The notes: generated by a model from the sequence alone, not told the origin. 64,000 nt of DNA from JAHEGP01 sp963792875 (GCA_963792875.1 CAWBXV010000006.1:310001-374000), one strand, 5' to 3'; shown: positions 31,501 through 39,616, counted from the stretch's first letter. A program made the numbers and translations.

Positions 31501-31816
31501 GCCCAGAGTGCGGGGTGGCATCGATCTGGGAGGGGCCAACCTGGCCCGGATGGTGCAGGTCACTGGCACCTTGCGCAAGCCGAGCCTGGAGGTCGACCCC
31601 GCCGGGCTCTTTCTCGTCGGCGCCGAGAGCGCCGCGCTCTATGCCACCGGAGGTTGGCTGTACTATCTGGCCTGGCGTCAGATCGAGAACAATCTCGCCC
31701 GGCAGGATACCTGCGAGCGCGTCGGCACCAGCTATCTGCGTACGCCCACGGCGCGGCTGAAGCTGCCGGTGGGCGGTGGCGGGCTGCCCGGTGCGCATAA
31801 GGGCCAGGCGCAATAG
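28523..31816 (+). CDS. Large AsmA-like membrane-anchored protein
   Basis: 1097-aa protein of the AsmA/YhdP/TamB-like group, whose known members form long hydrophobic grooves that move phospholipids between membranes. An N-terminal transmembrane helix (CALILAVLLFAAGAGATLLW, residues 7-26) is followed by an almost uninterrupted beta-rich periplasmic region. This has repeated short hydrophobic strands and phrases typical of the family (GALLVAMEFEDQLMFYDIPV, LDLGLLERLDAYVSLRGSE, LTVQPLRLNTLGGSVFGSM). The C-terminal AsmA-like domain includes the segments RVRGGIDLGGANLARMVQV, GTLRKPSLEVDPAGLFLVG and YYLAWRQIENNLARQDTCER. A short Gly/Pro tail ends it. It is shorter than YhdP (about 1270 aa) and lacks the usual yhdP neighbours, so I leave the symbol blank. 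Confidence 0.8.
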   Translation: MVRRRWCALILAVLLFAAGAGATLLWQRPAWVFNHVAGSWLNLDVSVGAIEWAVTEGRLLLHLQDVDYRSATPAPAVSVSLEHVAVDVRLEWPRRITISQLYLSGGRVAIVQRDAQSWWRQIGGATNSQPRGSPAWMVRLRGVFLADTRVVVESPQQTHELVLNHASSGVSLQGQRWLQLQGEVDGNPLRAQGEVLDIDQILAQRAPFALDFDVDIAGLQFRAKGKLDLFNWAGATRVSLAADAASLPRFAALFDIDVPYLHRASMRALLTDSADGFRLEDIAIGLQTDNISVDLTGQVSHPLRDWRPELQVAIDIKSLQATLARFGVDMPVDFSVDLAGRLTRPADFLQLSAADGGITFKGFEVPGARQFGFSNATITLPKDELRGWGGPFELPLDITAGALLVAMEFEDQLMFYDIPVSRVGMVIRGDGMDLKGRGSFKGLPIDVAFGMAQDWDQLKSTTLAPGARIRIDSDLTRPYLPLDVDLHLTEATALNRWLRVALPEAAAVDASAEVRIAEDNTVALRRLRVKAEADGRVEVFMPRYDTSQPDRVAAHIAADIPDTGRMAPFLEQVVQYVNRERWQHIMGDLSTRAADAAPPDRHHIPAGLHGELTAQRWYEGRLNLDTAIEYGAGTFGAKDLTLRFVGPELHLGAAGDFIFADRKPVADLQLSAFFGRGAVLDLPVPLGLNGRVRSKGGTLFAEDIELQSGKSALRLNASLAQPFGARPRLVASAMVDYWRMGELLDELENPLAGIRAAASKPASGGGQPGASLFPDEPLDLGLLERLDAYVSLRGSELDFRSFSIRDWQVDLALREGSLTVQPLRLNTLGGSVFGSMERALSGDQSNWKVQLAVDGLDLSQLRQTGEQASRGAVSAWVDLSSRGDTPRAIAANLRGRVSPYATNLTLHGFDLDRLVPDFLRSTQRALQAALQNQAGAGEPAQAQTRIECAAAQLLFADGLLAADRSIHVRTRSSTFLITWLLDLISEQQRIQMTPRVRGGIDLGGANLARMVQVTGTLRKPSLEVDPAGLFLVGAESAALYATGGWLYYLAWRQIENNLARQDTCERVGTSYLRTPTARLKLPVGGGGLPGAHKGQAQ

Positions 31817-32006
31817 CCGCCGCCGGTCGCTGCGGGCTGCCCGGCACCGGGCGGGCCCGGGGGGTGGCCTGGCTGCGGCTCCTGCGCCACCGCCACCGCG
31901 CGAGTTTGACATTGCGTTGCCGCCTGCGGGTCTCTAAGCTTGCGGGTCTCAAATGCCGGCGCAGCACCTGCTGCATGGCTCGCGTGGGAAGGGGAGAGGG
32001 TTGGTG

Positions 32007-32561
32007 ATGGGTCAAGACGGTAAGCGCCGGCAGACCCTGGCGGCGGCGGTCTTGCTGGCGCCCGGGGCAGTGCTGGCAAACGGCGATGAGGGGCTCTATC
32101 TGGGCCTCGGTGGGCACGAGTCGCGGGTCGATGTCAGGCAGATCGATGGCGGCGAAGTGAGCGTGCAGGCTTCGATGGGCTTTCGCTTCAACCGCTTTTT
32201 CGGTACCGAACTGGGGATGTACGACCTGGGCCGCTTCCGGGAGTCGGCGACGGTGGGGCCATATACCGGCAACGCCGAGTACAGCGGCTGGCTCACCGGC
32301 ATTGCCGCCGTGCCGAGGCTGCCGCTGGGTATCTTCGACCTCTATGCCAGGCTGGGCGTCGCCTACTACGACGTCGACACCACGGTGGTCACCAGCGTCG
32401 GCGGGGTGAAAGACAGCGAATCGGGCTTCGACATCTACGGCGGCGTGGGCGCATCGGTGAATATCGGCAGCCACTGGTCGGTCTACCTTGACTACACGGC
32501 GGCCAACGCCGGGGAGCTGGTAGAGATGGTGGGCCTGGGCGCGCGCTTTCACTTCGACTAG
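32007..32561 (+). CDS. Small outer-membrane beta-barrel protein
   Basis: The 184-aa product looks exported and outer-membrane. A signal peptide (RRQTLAAAVLLAPGAVLANG) precedes alternating amphipathic strands of a small eight-stranded OmpA/OmpW-like barrel: GLYLGLGGHESRVDVRQ, SVQASMGFRFNRFFGTELG, FDLYARLGVAYYDVDTTV, FDIYGGVGASVNIGSHWSV. It ends in the aromatic terminus GLGARFHFD (the last three residues are H-F-D, not the canonical terminal F). Start at 32007 (MGQDGKRRQTLAA) has GGGGAGAGGG upstream. Specific function unknown. Confidence 0.7.
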   Translation: MGQDGKRRQTLAAAVLLAPGAVLANGDEGLYLGLGGHESRVDVRQIDGGEVSVQASMGFRFNRFFGTELGMYDLGRFRESATVGPYTGNAEYSGWLTGIAAVPRLPLGIFDLYARLGVAYYDVDTTVVTSVGGVKDSESGFDIYGGVGASVNIGSHWSVYLDYTAANAGELVEMVGLGARFHFD

Positions 32562-32581
32562 CGGACGCCCGCCCGCGATCG

Positions 32582-33157
32582 TCAAAGTTGTGCGTTGTAG
32601 TCGCCGATCATGACGTAGACGGCCCAGCGGGGCGTGTTGATGCCCCGCGTCTGCAGCAGGCGCAGGTCGATGACGCCGCTGAAATCCGCTTTCTTGAAGA
32701 CGGCCTGGCTGCCCTGGGCGGCGGCATCCTGCGCATCCGGCAGGGTGGTCTCGCGCAGCGACCACTCGGCGGCCAGGCACTGGCGTATGGTGTTGCGCGC
32801 CCGGTCATAGATGTCTCTGGCCGATTGCTCATCGGGCGCCACATAGTTGCACACATAGTTGAAGTGCCCGCCCTGCCAGCCCCAGATCTCGCAGTTGTTG
32901 CCAACGATCTGATAGGACGTCGACCAGATGTCGATGCGGTTGTAGCTGCGTTTGGCGCGGCGCAGGTCGGCAAACTGGTTGCCGTAGGACTTGGTGAGCG
33001 TTGCGATCGCCTCGCAGGGTTCGACCTTGGCGGCGCCGGCAGTGGGCTGGCCGGCATCCCGTCCCGATGCCGGCGGCGTCGTGGTGAGGCAGCCGGCGAG
33101 CGCCGCGCTGGCCAATGCCAGCACGGCGGCCTGGCGGGTTTGAGGGAGTCTAGGCAT
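32582..33157 (-). CDS. Putative lipoprotein of unknown family
   Basis: The 191-aa product carries a signal peptide with lipobox ALAGC (MPRLPQTRQAAVLALASAAL before it). The mature domain has five further cysteines, including KVEPCEAIATLTKSYG, GNNCEIWGWQGG and YVCNYVAPDE, suggesting disulphides in the periplasm, and a central aromatic stretch. I do not recognise the family. It is head to tail with the DUF4136 gene at 33191-33730 (33-bp gap), so the two may form an envelope lipoprotein pair. It converges on the outer-membrane barrel gene. Confidence 0.6.
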   Translation of the reverse strand: MPRLPQTRQAAVLALASAALAGCLTTTPPASGRDAGQPTAGAAKVEPCEAIATLTKSYGNQFADLRRAKRSYNRIDIWSTSYQIVGNNCEIWGWQGGHFNYVCNYVAPDEQSARDIYDRARNTIRQCLAAEWSLRETTLPDAQDAAAQGSQAVFKKADFSGVIDLRLLQTRGINTPRWAVYVMIGDYNAQL

Positions 33158-33190
33158 GGCGTGATTTCCAGATTCTGGCCCTGAACCATG

Positions 33191-33730
33191 TCAGGGGCGG
33201 GCCGGGGGGAAATTAGTCAACAGGCTCTGCACCAGGCGCCGGGCGCTTTCCGCCCGGTTCTCCGGCGAACCCTTGACCTCGAAGGCGTCGCTGGCGCGCC
33301 ACACCAGCTCGTCGCTGGCGCCGGCGAACATGTCGATCTGCACGCTGTTGAACAGCAGGGTGTCAGCGCCCACCGGCGCGCTCACGGCGCCGCCCACCGA
33401 TGCGCCGCCGCGGCTGCCATAGCTGCCGGTGCCCAGGCCGATGGAGATGCGCGTGTTGTTGGGTCGCTGCTCAGCGGCGACGAGAAAGCGCACGGTGATG
33501 TCGGCGTGCTCGGCCGAGGTCGCCGCCGTCAGGCCCTTGCGGCTCAGCTCTTCGACAATGGCGGCGTTGACCCGGGCTGTCACCAGCGGGTCATCCGCGG
33601 CGCTCGGCGGCAGCATGAAATAGGAGCGTGCCTGCTGAAACGCAAAAGCGGTGTCGTAGTCGACATAGGGCTTGGGCGCACAGGCCAGCAACAGCAGGCA
33701 CAGCAGCATGATGGTGTGACGAAGGGGCAT
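33191..33730 (-). CDS. DUF4136-type lipoprotein, second copy
   Basis: 179-aa envelope lipoprotein. Signal peptide and lipobox are MPLRHTIMLLCLLLLAC, and the mature part begins APKPYVDYDTAFAFQQARSY, the usual DUF4136 opening. The segment DDPLVTARVNAAIVEELSRK and the beta strands ADITVRFLVAAEQRP follow. A Gly/Ser-rich loop GTGSYGSRGGASVGG precedes the closing strand LVWRASDAFEV and the helix ARRLVQSLLTNFPP. The ATG at 33730 gives a compact signal peptide; a start at 33745 adds five residues. Function unknown. Confidence 0.72.
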   Translation of the reverse strand: MPLRHTIMLLCLLLLACAPKPYVDYDTAFAFQQARSYFMLPPSAADDPLVTARVNAAIVEELSRKGLTAATSAEHADITVRFLVAAEQRPNNTRISIGLGTGSYGSRGGASVGGAVSAPVGADTLLFNSVQIDMFAGASDELVWRASDAFEVKGSPENRAESARRLVQSLLTNFPPARP

Positions 33731-33824
33731 GAGCGCCGTATACATGGTGGCCAGACTCCGCTTGGCTGGGCACGTGACGCTGCAATGTAGCGGTTTTCAA
33801 TCCGCGCTGGCAAGTGCCGTGCGT

Positions 33825-34808
33825 TCAGGGCACGATCACAGCCGCCCCGGTGAAGCGGCCGTGGCGCAGGTCGTCCAGGGCCCGATTGGCGTGTTCCAGC
33901 GGATAGCGGTGGACCTCCGTGGCGATCGGGATGCGCGCCGCCAGCGGCAGAAACTCCTCGCCGTCGCGGCGCGTGAGGTTGGCCACCGAGGTCAGGGTGC
34001 GCTCCTCCCACAACAGGTCGTAGCCGAAGGCGGGAATGTCCGACATGTAGATGCCGCCACAGACCACCGTGCCGCCCTTGCGCACGTGCCCCAGGGCAAT
34101 CGGAACGAGGGCGCCGACCGGTGCGAAGATGATGGCTGCGTCCAGCAGGGCGGGTGGCGACTGATCCGAACTCCCGGCCCAGACTGCGCCCAACTGCCGC
34201 GCGAAGGCCTGCGCGTCGTCGTCGCCAGGGCGGGTGAAGGCGTATACGCTCTTCTGTTCGTAGCGGGCCACCTGCGTCAGAATGTGGGCGGCCGCGCCAA
34301 AGCCGTAGATGCCCAGGCGCCTGGCCTGGCGGACCTTGTTGTAGCAGCGATAGCCGATCAGGCCGGCGCACAGCAGCGGCGCCGCCTGCACGTCGGGGAA
34401 CTCGACCGGAATCGGGAAGCAGTAGCCGGCGTTGGCCACGGCGAACTCGGCGAAGCCGCCGTTGCGCTGATAACCGGTGTAGACGGCGGCATCACAGAGG
34501 TTTTCCTGATGGCCCAGGCAGAAATCACAATGGCCGCAGCTGCCGCCGAGCCAGGGCACGCCGACCCGGTCGCCGGCAGTGAACGCCGAGACGCCGGGAC
34601 CCACCGCGGTAATGCGGCCGACGATCTGGTGGCCCGGGATGAGCGGCAGGGTGGGCTGGGACAATTCGCCGTCGTAGACGTGCAGGTCGGTCCTGCACAG
34701 ACCACAGGCGGCCACGGCGATCAGCACCTCGCCGGCCGCGGGTTCCGGTGTCGGCAGTTCCCGCAGTTGCAGTGGCGTGCCGGCCCGTTCCATCACCATC
34801 GCGCGCAT
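33825..34808 (-). CDS. Zinc-dependent alcohol dehydrogenase family protein
   Basis: Medium-chain dehydrogenase/reductase, probably oxidising an alcohol with NAD(P). The product is 327 aa. Catalytic zinc ligands are C36 (AACGLCRTDLHVYDGE), H in PGHQIVGRI and a later cysteine. The structural zinc lobe is GSCGHCDFCLGHQENLC with four cysteines. The Rossmann motif is GIYGFGAAAHILTQVA, with GFGAAA in place of the classical GxGxxG. This architecture matches the zinc-binding alcohol dehydrogenase family often called AdhP-like or TIGR02822-like. The substrate cannot be read. It is divergent from the LOG gene. Confidence 0.85.
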   Translation of the reverse strand: MRAMVMERAGTPLQLRELPTPEPAAGEVLIAVAACGLCRTDLHVYDGELSQPTLPLIPGHQIVGRITAVGPGVSAFTAGDRVGVPWLGGSCGHCDFCLGHQENLCDAAVYTGYQRNGGFAEFAVANAGYCFPIPVEFPDVQAAPLLCAGLIGYRCYNKVRQARRLGIYGFGAAAHILTQVARYEQKSVYAFTRPGDDDAQAFARQLGAVWAGSSDQSPPALLDAAIIFAPVGALVPIALGHVRKGGTVVCGGIYMSDIPAFGYDLLWEERTLTSVANLTRRDGEEFLPLAARIPIATEVHRYPLEHANRALDDLRHGRFTGAAVIVP

Positions 34809-34948
34809 ATCACAAGCTCTAGAGTGCCGTTAGCGCTAGCATAAGGGCGATGTCGTCCGCTTGTCATCCATTGCGGTAGCATCGCCGCGGCCTCGACGGG
34901 GCGGAGCGGGCGCAACATCAAAAGTCATTGGTCAGTCGCAGGTGAGCG

Positions 34949-35653
34949 ATGAAGACTCAGAAAGACGAAGCGCTGCTGCTGGGCAGCGAACCCCTCTATC
35001 GCGATCTGCTGAGAACCTGCGGTATCGCCCGGGAGTTCCTCAAGGGTTTCCGGCGGCTGCGGGACGTCGGGCCCTGCATCACATTTTTTGGTTCTGCCCG
35101 CTTCACGGAACACCACCCGTACTACGCGATCGCGCGGGAAACGGCCTGCCTGGCCGGCCGCAGCGGCTACTCGATCATGACCGGTGGGGGTGGCGGTATC
35201 ATGGAAGCGGCAAACCGGGGCGCGCGAGAGGCCGGTGCGCTCTCGGTCGGCTGCAATATCCAGCTGCCGGTGGAGCAGCGGCCCAACGATTTTCTGGATA
35301 TCGTCGCCGAGTTCGAGCACTTTTTTGTGCGCAAAGTGATGCTGGTGCGCTACTCGCAGGCCTTCGTCATCCTGCCCGGGGGCCTGGGCACCATGGACGA
35401 AGTGTTCGAGACCGCCACCCTGATCCAGACGGGAAAGATTCGCCGCTTTCCGGTGGTGCTGATGGGGTGCGATTACTGGGCCGACATGGTTGAATTTCTC
35501 AGTGCCCGCATGCTCAGATACGGCACTATCGGGCCCAGCGATCTGGATGGCCTGGCCATCTGTGACGATCCCGCGCAGGCCATGGAGTATCTCATCAGCG
35601 GCATGGCCGGCGGGGCGGGAGTCCGGCCCGCGCCGCCGCGCCAATCGGCGTGA
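34949..35653 (+). CDS. LOG-family (TIGR00730-like) nucleotide phosphoribohydrolase
   Basis: Proteins of this fold hydrolyse nucleoside monophosphates, for example cytokinin riboside 5'-monophosphate; some are misannotated as lysine decarboxylases. The product is 234 aa. An N-terminal helical extension (about 40 residues) precedes the phosphate-binding ITFFGSARF. Next come the GG-rich SIMTGGGGGIMEAANRGA and the catalytic signature LPGGLGTMDEVFE. The central motif SVGCNIQLPVEQ is also family-typical. ATG 34949 has AGGTGAG upstream. Biological substrate unknown. Confidence 0.85.
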   Translation: MKTQKDEALLLGSEPLYRDLLRTCGIAREFLKGFRRLRDVGPCITFFGSARFTEHHPYYAIARETACLAGRSGYSIMTGGGGGIMEAANRGAREAGALSVGCNIQLPVEQRPNDFLDIVAEFEHFFVRKVMLVRYSQAFVILPGGLGTMDEVFETATLIQTGKIRRFPVVLMGCDYWADMVEFLSARMLRYGTIGPSDLDGLAICDDPAQAMEYLISGMAGGAGVRPAPPRQSA

Positions 35654-35689
35654 ATCCTCTTGACCGCGGCCGACTCCCGTGTTTGGTCT

Positions 35690-35718
35690 TTCATTATCCG
35701 CAATACCGTCGCTATACT
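35690..35718 (+). promoter_or_regulatory. Possible promoter of the TRAP transporter operon
   Basis: TATACT at 35713-35718 with TTCATT 17 bp upstream (35690-35695). The -10 is good and the -35 poor. It lies about 120 bp before the tatT start, in the 185-bp gap after the LOG gene. Confidence 0.35.
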
Positions 35719-35838
35719 GTACGGCATTGCGCAGCGGTCGCAGGTAGTCCGCAGCCCGCCACGCGCCAGGTACCGGCCATTGGACAGACCATTGGGCGAT
35801 AGCAGGTGCCGGCAATTGATTGGAGTCATAACTAACAC

Positions 35839-36702
35839 ATGTCAGTGAGTAGAATCCTGCCGGTTATCCTGATACCGCTGTTACTGGGGCAATTACAGGG
35901 CTGTGCCAGCTTTGTCGCATCGCAGACGGGCAAATTCGCCGGCAAACTGTCGTCGGCGATCTACAACAACAGCGATGTCGAGTCAGTCGGTCAGGCGATT
36001 CCGACCTTTCTCATACTGGTCGATGGCATGATCGAGAGTTCTCCGAAAAACCCCGCCCTGTTGAAGACCGGCGCGCAGTTGTACGATGCCTACAGCGGCC
36101 TGTTCGTTGAGGATGTCGTCCGCAAGCAGCGCTTGAGCGATCGCTCCATCGCCTACGCGCGCGCGTCGGTTTGCTCCTGGCGTGAGGTCTATTGCGGTTG
36201 GCAGGACATGGATTTTCAGATGCTGGAGAGCCAGTTGCAGGGTCTGACCGTCAAGGACCTGCCCTATGCCTATACGCTGGCGGTGTCCTGGCTGAACTGG
36301 ATACGCGCTCACAGCGACGACTGGAATGCGCTGGCCCAGGTGCCCTGGCCGGAAAAGGTACTCAAGCGCGTGCTGGAGCTGGACGAAACCTATGAGGGCG
36401 GCATGGCGCAATTGTATGCCGGCGCTCTCGCCACGCTGCTGCCGCCGGCGCTGGGCGGCAAGCCCGAGCAGGGCAGGGAGCACTTCGAGCGCGCGATCGC
36501 GATATCCGAAGGCCGCAACATGATGGCCAAAGTCGTCTACGCTGAGCAGTACGCGCGCCTGATGTTCGACCAGCCCCTGCATCACCGCTTGCTCACCGAG
36601 GTGGTGCAGGGCGACCCGAACATCCACAACTACGTGCTCATCAACACGGTGGCGCAGCGGCAGGCCGCGGCGCTGCTGGAGAGCGAGGCGGACTATTTCT
36701 AA
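35839..36702 (+). CDS. TRAP transporter-associated lipoprotein TatT
   Basis: Helical TPR-like outer or periplasmic lipoprotein that, in the studied Treponema pair, assembles with the TRAP binding protein. The product is 287 aa. A signal peptide and lipobox (LIPLLLGQLQGC, cysteine near 22) precede an all-helical body with tryptophan- and tyrosine-rich repeats (YAYTLAVSWLNWIRAHSDDW, LDETYEGGMAQLYAGALATL). The family GGKPEQGREHFERAI segment is present. The next three genes complete a TRAP transporter, which is strong context for the assignment. It lies 48 bp before dctP. Confidence 0.82.
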   Translation: MSVSRILPVILIPLLLGQLQGCASFVASQTGKFAGKLSSAIYNNSDVESVGQAIPTFLILVDGMIESSPKNPALLKTGAQLYDAYSGLFVEDVVRKQRLSDRSIAYARASVCSWREVYCGWQDMDFQMLESQLQGLTVKDLPYAYTLAVSWLNWIRAHSDDWNALAQVPWPEKVLKRVLELDETYEGGMAQLYAGALATLLPPALGGKPEQGREHFERAIAISEGRNMMAKVVYAEQYARLMFDQPLHHRLLTEVVQGDPNIHNYVLINTVAQRQAAALLESEADYF

Positions 36703-36750
36703 GTCATCGATCCAGGCGCCGGAGCGGTGCGACAGCAGTGAGGGAATAAC

Positions 36751-37782
36751 ATGATAACGATCAGGTCGCGCGGGTGGTCGCTTCGCGCTGCGGGTGTTGC
36801 GATGGGGCTGTTGTTGAGCAGTGCCCACGCCAGCGCCGCGGTGCTTAAAATTGCCACGCTGTCCCCGGATGGCAGCAGCTGGATGCGCGTCATGCGCGAA
36901 GCCGCCACGGATATCGAAACCCAGACGGCGGGTCGCGTCGCGTTCAAATTCTATCCCGGCGGCGTCATGGGCAGTGACGATGCCGTGCTGCGCAAGATCC
37001 GCATCGGGCAGCTGCAGGGCGGTGCCATGAGCGGTGGCGCCTTGGTGGGTGCCTACCCGGATGCGCAGGTTTACAATCTCCCCATGAAGTTTCACTCCTT
37101 CGACGAGGTCGACTACGTCCGCCAGCGCATGGATGAGAAGATCATCGCGGGCTATGAGCAGGGCGGTTTCGTCACCTTCGGCCTGGCGGAAGGTGGCTTT
37201 GCCTACATCATGTCCAAGAGTCCGATCAGCACGACGGACGACTTGCAGGCCAGGAAGGTCTGGGTGCCGAGCGGCGACCCGGGCACGCTGCTGTCGGTCA
37301 AGGCTTTTGGCGTCAACCCGATTCCCCTGACCCTGTCCGATGTGCTGGCCGGCCTGCAGACCGGTCTGGTCGATACCGTCGCCACGTCCCCTATCGGTGC
37401 CATTGCGCTGCAATGGCACACGCAGGTCAAGTACATGACCGATGCCCCGGTGATGTATTTTTATGCGGTTCTGGCCATCGACAAAAAAGTATTCCAGCGC
37501 CTGAGCAAGGACGATCAGGCCATCGTCACTCAGCGCATGACGCGGGCGTTCCACGATATCGACAAGCAGAATCGCTCGGATAACGTCGGCGCATACGACG
37601 CTCTGCTCAAGCAGGGCATCCAGCTGGTGCCGGTGACGGATGAGCAGCGCAAGGTATGGTACGACAAAGCGCGGATCGCCGAGATCAACCTGGCCAACGA
37701 GGGCATCGTGTCGCGGCAGGCGCTCGGTGAGCTCAACGGTTACCTCAGAGAGGTCAGGGCCCTGCCCGCCGAGACCCGATGA
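36751..37782 (+). CDS. TRAP transporter substrate-binding protein (DctP/TatP type)
   Basis: Periplasmic solute-binding component of a secondary TRAP transporter. The 343-aa precursor has signal peptide SLRAAGVAMGLLLSSAHASA. The mature N-terminus VLKIATLSPDGSSWMRVMRE is typical of the DctP family. GGVMGSDDAVLRKIRIGQLQ carries the hinge region, and the family arginine for a carboxylate ligand is expected in DDLQARKVWVPSGDP. The usual FxxSxK-type pattern is not obvious, so the ligand may not be a simple dicarboxylate. GAGGGAA lies before the ATG. Pairing with a TatT lipoprotein supports the TatPT subclass, whose ligands are thought to be hydrophobic. Confidence 0.9.
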   Translation: MITIRSRGWSLRAAGVAMGLLLSSAHASAAVLKIATLSPDGSSWMRVMREAATDIETQTAGRVAFKFYPGGVMGSDDAVLRKIRIGQLQGGAMSGGALVGAYPDAQVYNLPMKFHSFDEVDYVRQRMDEKIIAGYEQGGFVTFGLAEGGFAYIMSKSPISTTDDLQARKVWVPSGDPGTLLSVKAFGVNPIPLTLSDVLAGLQTGLVDTVATSPIGAIALQWHTQVKYMTDAPVMYFYAVLAIDKKVFQRLSKDDQAIVTQRMTRAFHDIDKQNRSDNVGAYDALLKQGIQLVPVTDEQRKVWYDKARIAEINLANEGIVSRQALGELNGYLREVRALPAETR

Positions 37783-37786
37783 CGCC

Positions 37787-38290
37787 ATGAAATTCGTCCT
37801 GCGCCTGATTCACGTCGTCCTGCGCCTGATTCACGGCTTGGAGAGCGCGCTGCTGTATGCGCTGGTCGCGTTGCTGCTGGGGCTGGCCATCTACCAGATC
37901 GCGGCGCGCAATCTGTTCGACACGGGGCTGGACTGGGGTGACGCCCTGCTGCGGGTGATCGTGCTGTGGCTTGCCATGCTGGGCGCCATGATCGCGACGC
38001 GTCAGGGCGGCCACATCAGCATCGATGTGCTGAGCCACTATCTCAGCCCGGGGGCCAATGCCGTGGTCGCCCGGGTCGCCTACCTGTTCAGCGCGGTGGT
38101 GTGTCTGCTGGCCGCCTGGTATTGCGGGTTGTTCGTCCTGGACGAGCGCAGCTTCGGCGATATCGCCTTCGCCGGTGTGCCCGTGTGGATGTGTGAAGCC
38201 ATCATCCCGGTGGGGCTGGCGGTCATCGGCGCGCGCTTCCTGTGCCAGGCGCTGGGTCCCACGCCGCCGCAACCTGAGACCGCCCGGTGA
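37787..38290 (+). CDS. TRAP transporter small membrane subunit (DctQ)
   Basis: Four-helix small permease subunit that helps dock the substrate-binding protein. The product is 167 aa from ATG 37787. Membrane helices lie at about residues 19-37 (ALLYALVALLLGLAIYQIA), 48-66 (LLRVIVLWLAMLGAMIATR), 88-108 (VVARVAYLFSAVVCLLAAWY) and 128-148 (CEAIIPVGLAVIGARFLCQA). The family motif GGHISIDVLSHYL follows the second helix. The extreme N-terminus contains a duplicated heptad, VLRLIHV then VLRLIHG, encoded by a 21-bp tandem duplication. It starts 4 bp after dctP and overlaps dctM by 4 bp. Confidence 0.9.
   Translation: MKFVLRLIHVVLRLIHGLESALLYALVALLLGLAIYQIAARNLFDTGLDWGDALLRVIVLWLAMLGAMIATRQGGHISIDVLSHYLSPGANAVVARVAYLFSAVVCLLAAWYCGLFVLDERSFGDIAFAGVPVWMCEAIIPVGLAVIGARFLCQALGPTPPQPETAR
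37796..37834 (+). repeat. 21-bp tandem duplication at the start of dctQ
   Basis: GTCCTGCGCCTGATTCAC occurs identically at 37796-37813 and 37817-37834, a period of 21 bp that keeps the reading frame and repeats seven residues of the DctQ N-terminus. Identity at every third base as well suggests a recent slippage or duplication event. Confidence 0.85.
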
Positions 38291-39564
38291 CGGCTGCCCT
38301 GTTCGTCGTCATCGCGCTGATGGCGCTGTTCGGCGCGCCCATATTTGTGGTGATTCTGGCGCTCTCGCTGCTCGGCTTCCATCTTGCCGGGGTGCCGCTG
38401 CAGGTCATCGCCGTGGAAATCTACCGCATCAGCGACACCCCGCTGCTGCTGGCGCTGCCGCTGTTCACCCTGGCCGGTTACCTGCTGGCGGAGAGCAGGA
38501 CGTCGACGCGGCTGGTCAACCTGACCCAGGCGCTGCTGGGCTGGATGCCGGGCGGCCTCTCGATCATCGCCTTTCTGACCTGCGCCTTTTTCACGGCCTT
38601 TACCGGCGCCAGCGGGGTGACGATCGTCGCGGTCGGCGCGCTGCTCTACCCGGCGCTGATGCAGGTCGGCTACGGCGAGCGCTTCAGTCTGGGCCTGGTG
38701 ACCACCTCCGGTAGCCTCGGCCTGCTGCTGGCGCCCTCGCTGCCGCTGATACTGTACGGCATCATCGCCCAGCAGCTGGGAGTAGGGGAGAGCTTCACCA
38801 TTCAGCAGCTGTTTCTGGCGGGCATCCTGCCGGCCCTGCTGATGATTCTGCTGCTGTCGGCCTGGAGCCTCTGGGTAAACCGCCGTCAGCACATCGGCCT
38901 GCAGAAATTCTCTGCGGACGAACTCAAGCGGGCGCTGTGGGATGCCCGGTGGGAACTGCCCCTGCCCGTCCTGGTCATCGGCGGCATCTACGGCGGCGTG
39001 TTTGCCGTCTCGGAAACGGCCGCGGTGATCGCGCTGTACGTGCTGATCGTGGAGGTATTGATCTATCGGGAGATCAGCCTGAAGGCCCTGCCGGCGATCG
39101 TCAGCAAGTCCATGTGCATGGTCGGCGGCATCATCCTCATCCTCGGCGTGTCGCTGGCCATGACCAACGTACTGGTCGACGCGGAGATTCCCACGCGCGC
39201 GTTCGAGCTGATCCAGCGCCATATCGACAGCCGCTGGACCTTTCTGATCCTGCTGAATATCTTCCTGCTGCTGCTGGGTGCGATTCTGGATATCTTCTCG
39301 GCCATCGTCATCATGGTGCCCATCATCCTGCCGGTGGCGGTCGCCTATGGCATTCACCCCATCCACCTGGGCATCATCTTTCTGGCCAATATGCAGATCG
39401 GCTATTTTACCCCGCCGGTGGGCATGAACCTGTTCATCGCCAGCTATCGCTTTGACAAGCCGGTGACCGAACTCTATATGGCGGCGCTGCCCTTTATGGC
39501 GGTGCTGATCGTGGCGCTGCTGCTGATCACCTATCTCCCCTGGCTCAGCCTGGCGCTGGTATAG
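38287..39564 (+). CDS. TRAP transporter large permease (DctM)
   Basis: Twelve-helix ion-coupled permease of the TRAP family, using the sodium or proton gradient. The product is 425 aa and very hydrophobic throughout. It has family signatures FTAFTGASGVTIVAVGALLY, GSLGLLLAPSLPLILYGIIA and the C-terminal GIIFLANMQIGYFTPPVGMNLFI. It starts with GTG at 38287, overlapping the dctQ stop by 4 bp (GTGA), so the two permease subunits are translationally coupled. The last gene of tatT-dctP-dctQ-dctM. Confidence 0.93.
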   Translation: MTAALFVVIALMALFGAPIFVVILALSLLGFHLAGVPLQVIAVEIYRISDTPLLLALPLFTLAGYLLAESRTSTRLVNLTQALLGWMPGGLSIIAFLTCAFFTAFTGASGVTIVAVGALLYPALMQVGYGERFSLGLVTTSGSLGLLLAPSLPLILYGIIAQQLGVGESFTIQQLFLAGILPALLMILLLSAWSLWVNRRQHIGLQKFSADELKRALWDARWELPLPVLVIGGIYGGVFAVSETAAVIALYVLIVEVLIYREISLKALPAIVSKSMCMVGGIILILGVSLAMTNVLVDAEIPTRAFELIQRHIDSRWTFLILLNIFLLLLGAILDIFSAIVIMVPIILPVAVAYGIHPIHLGIIFLANMQIGYFTPPVGMNLFIASYRFDKPVTELYMAALPFMAVLIVALLLITYLPWLSLALV

Positions 39565-39616
39565 CGCGCAGCGCCGGCTGCCCCCGTGTGGCGGCGGGCC
39601 GGCGCATGCAGCGGTG

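Noticed and set aside
34925..35815. Minus-strand open frame opposite the LOG gene
   Set aside because: Entirely antisense to an intact LOG-family gene with its catalytic motif; no independent coding signs.
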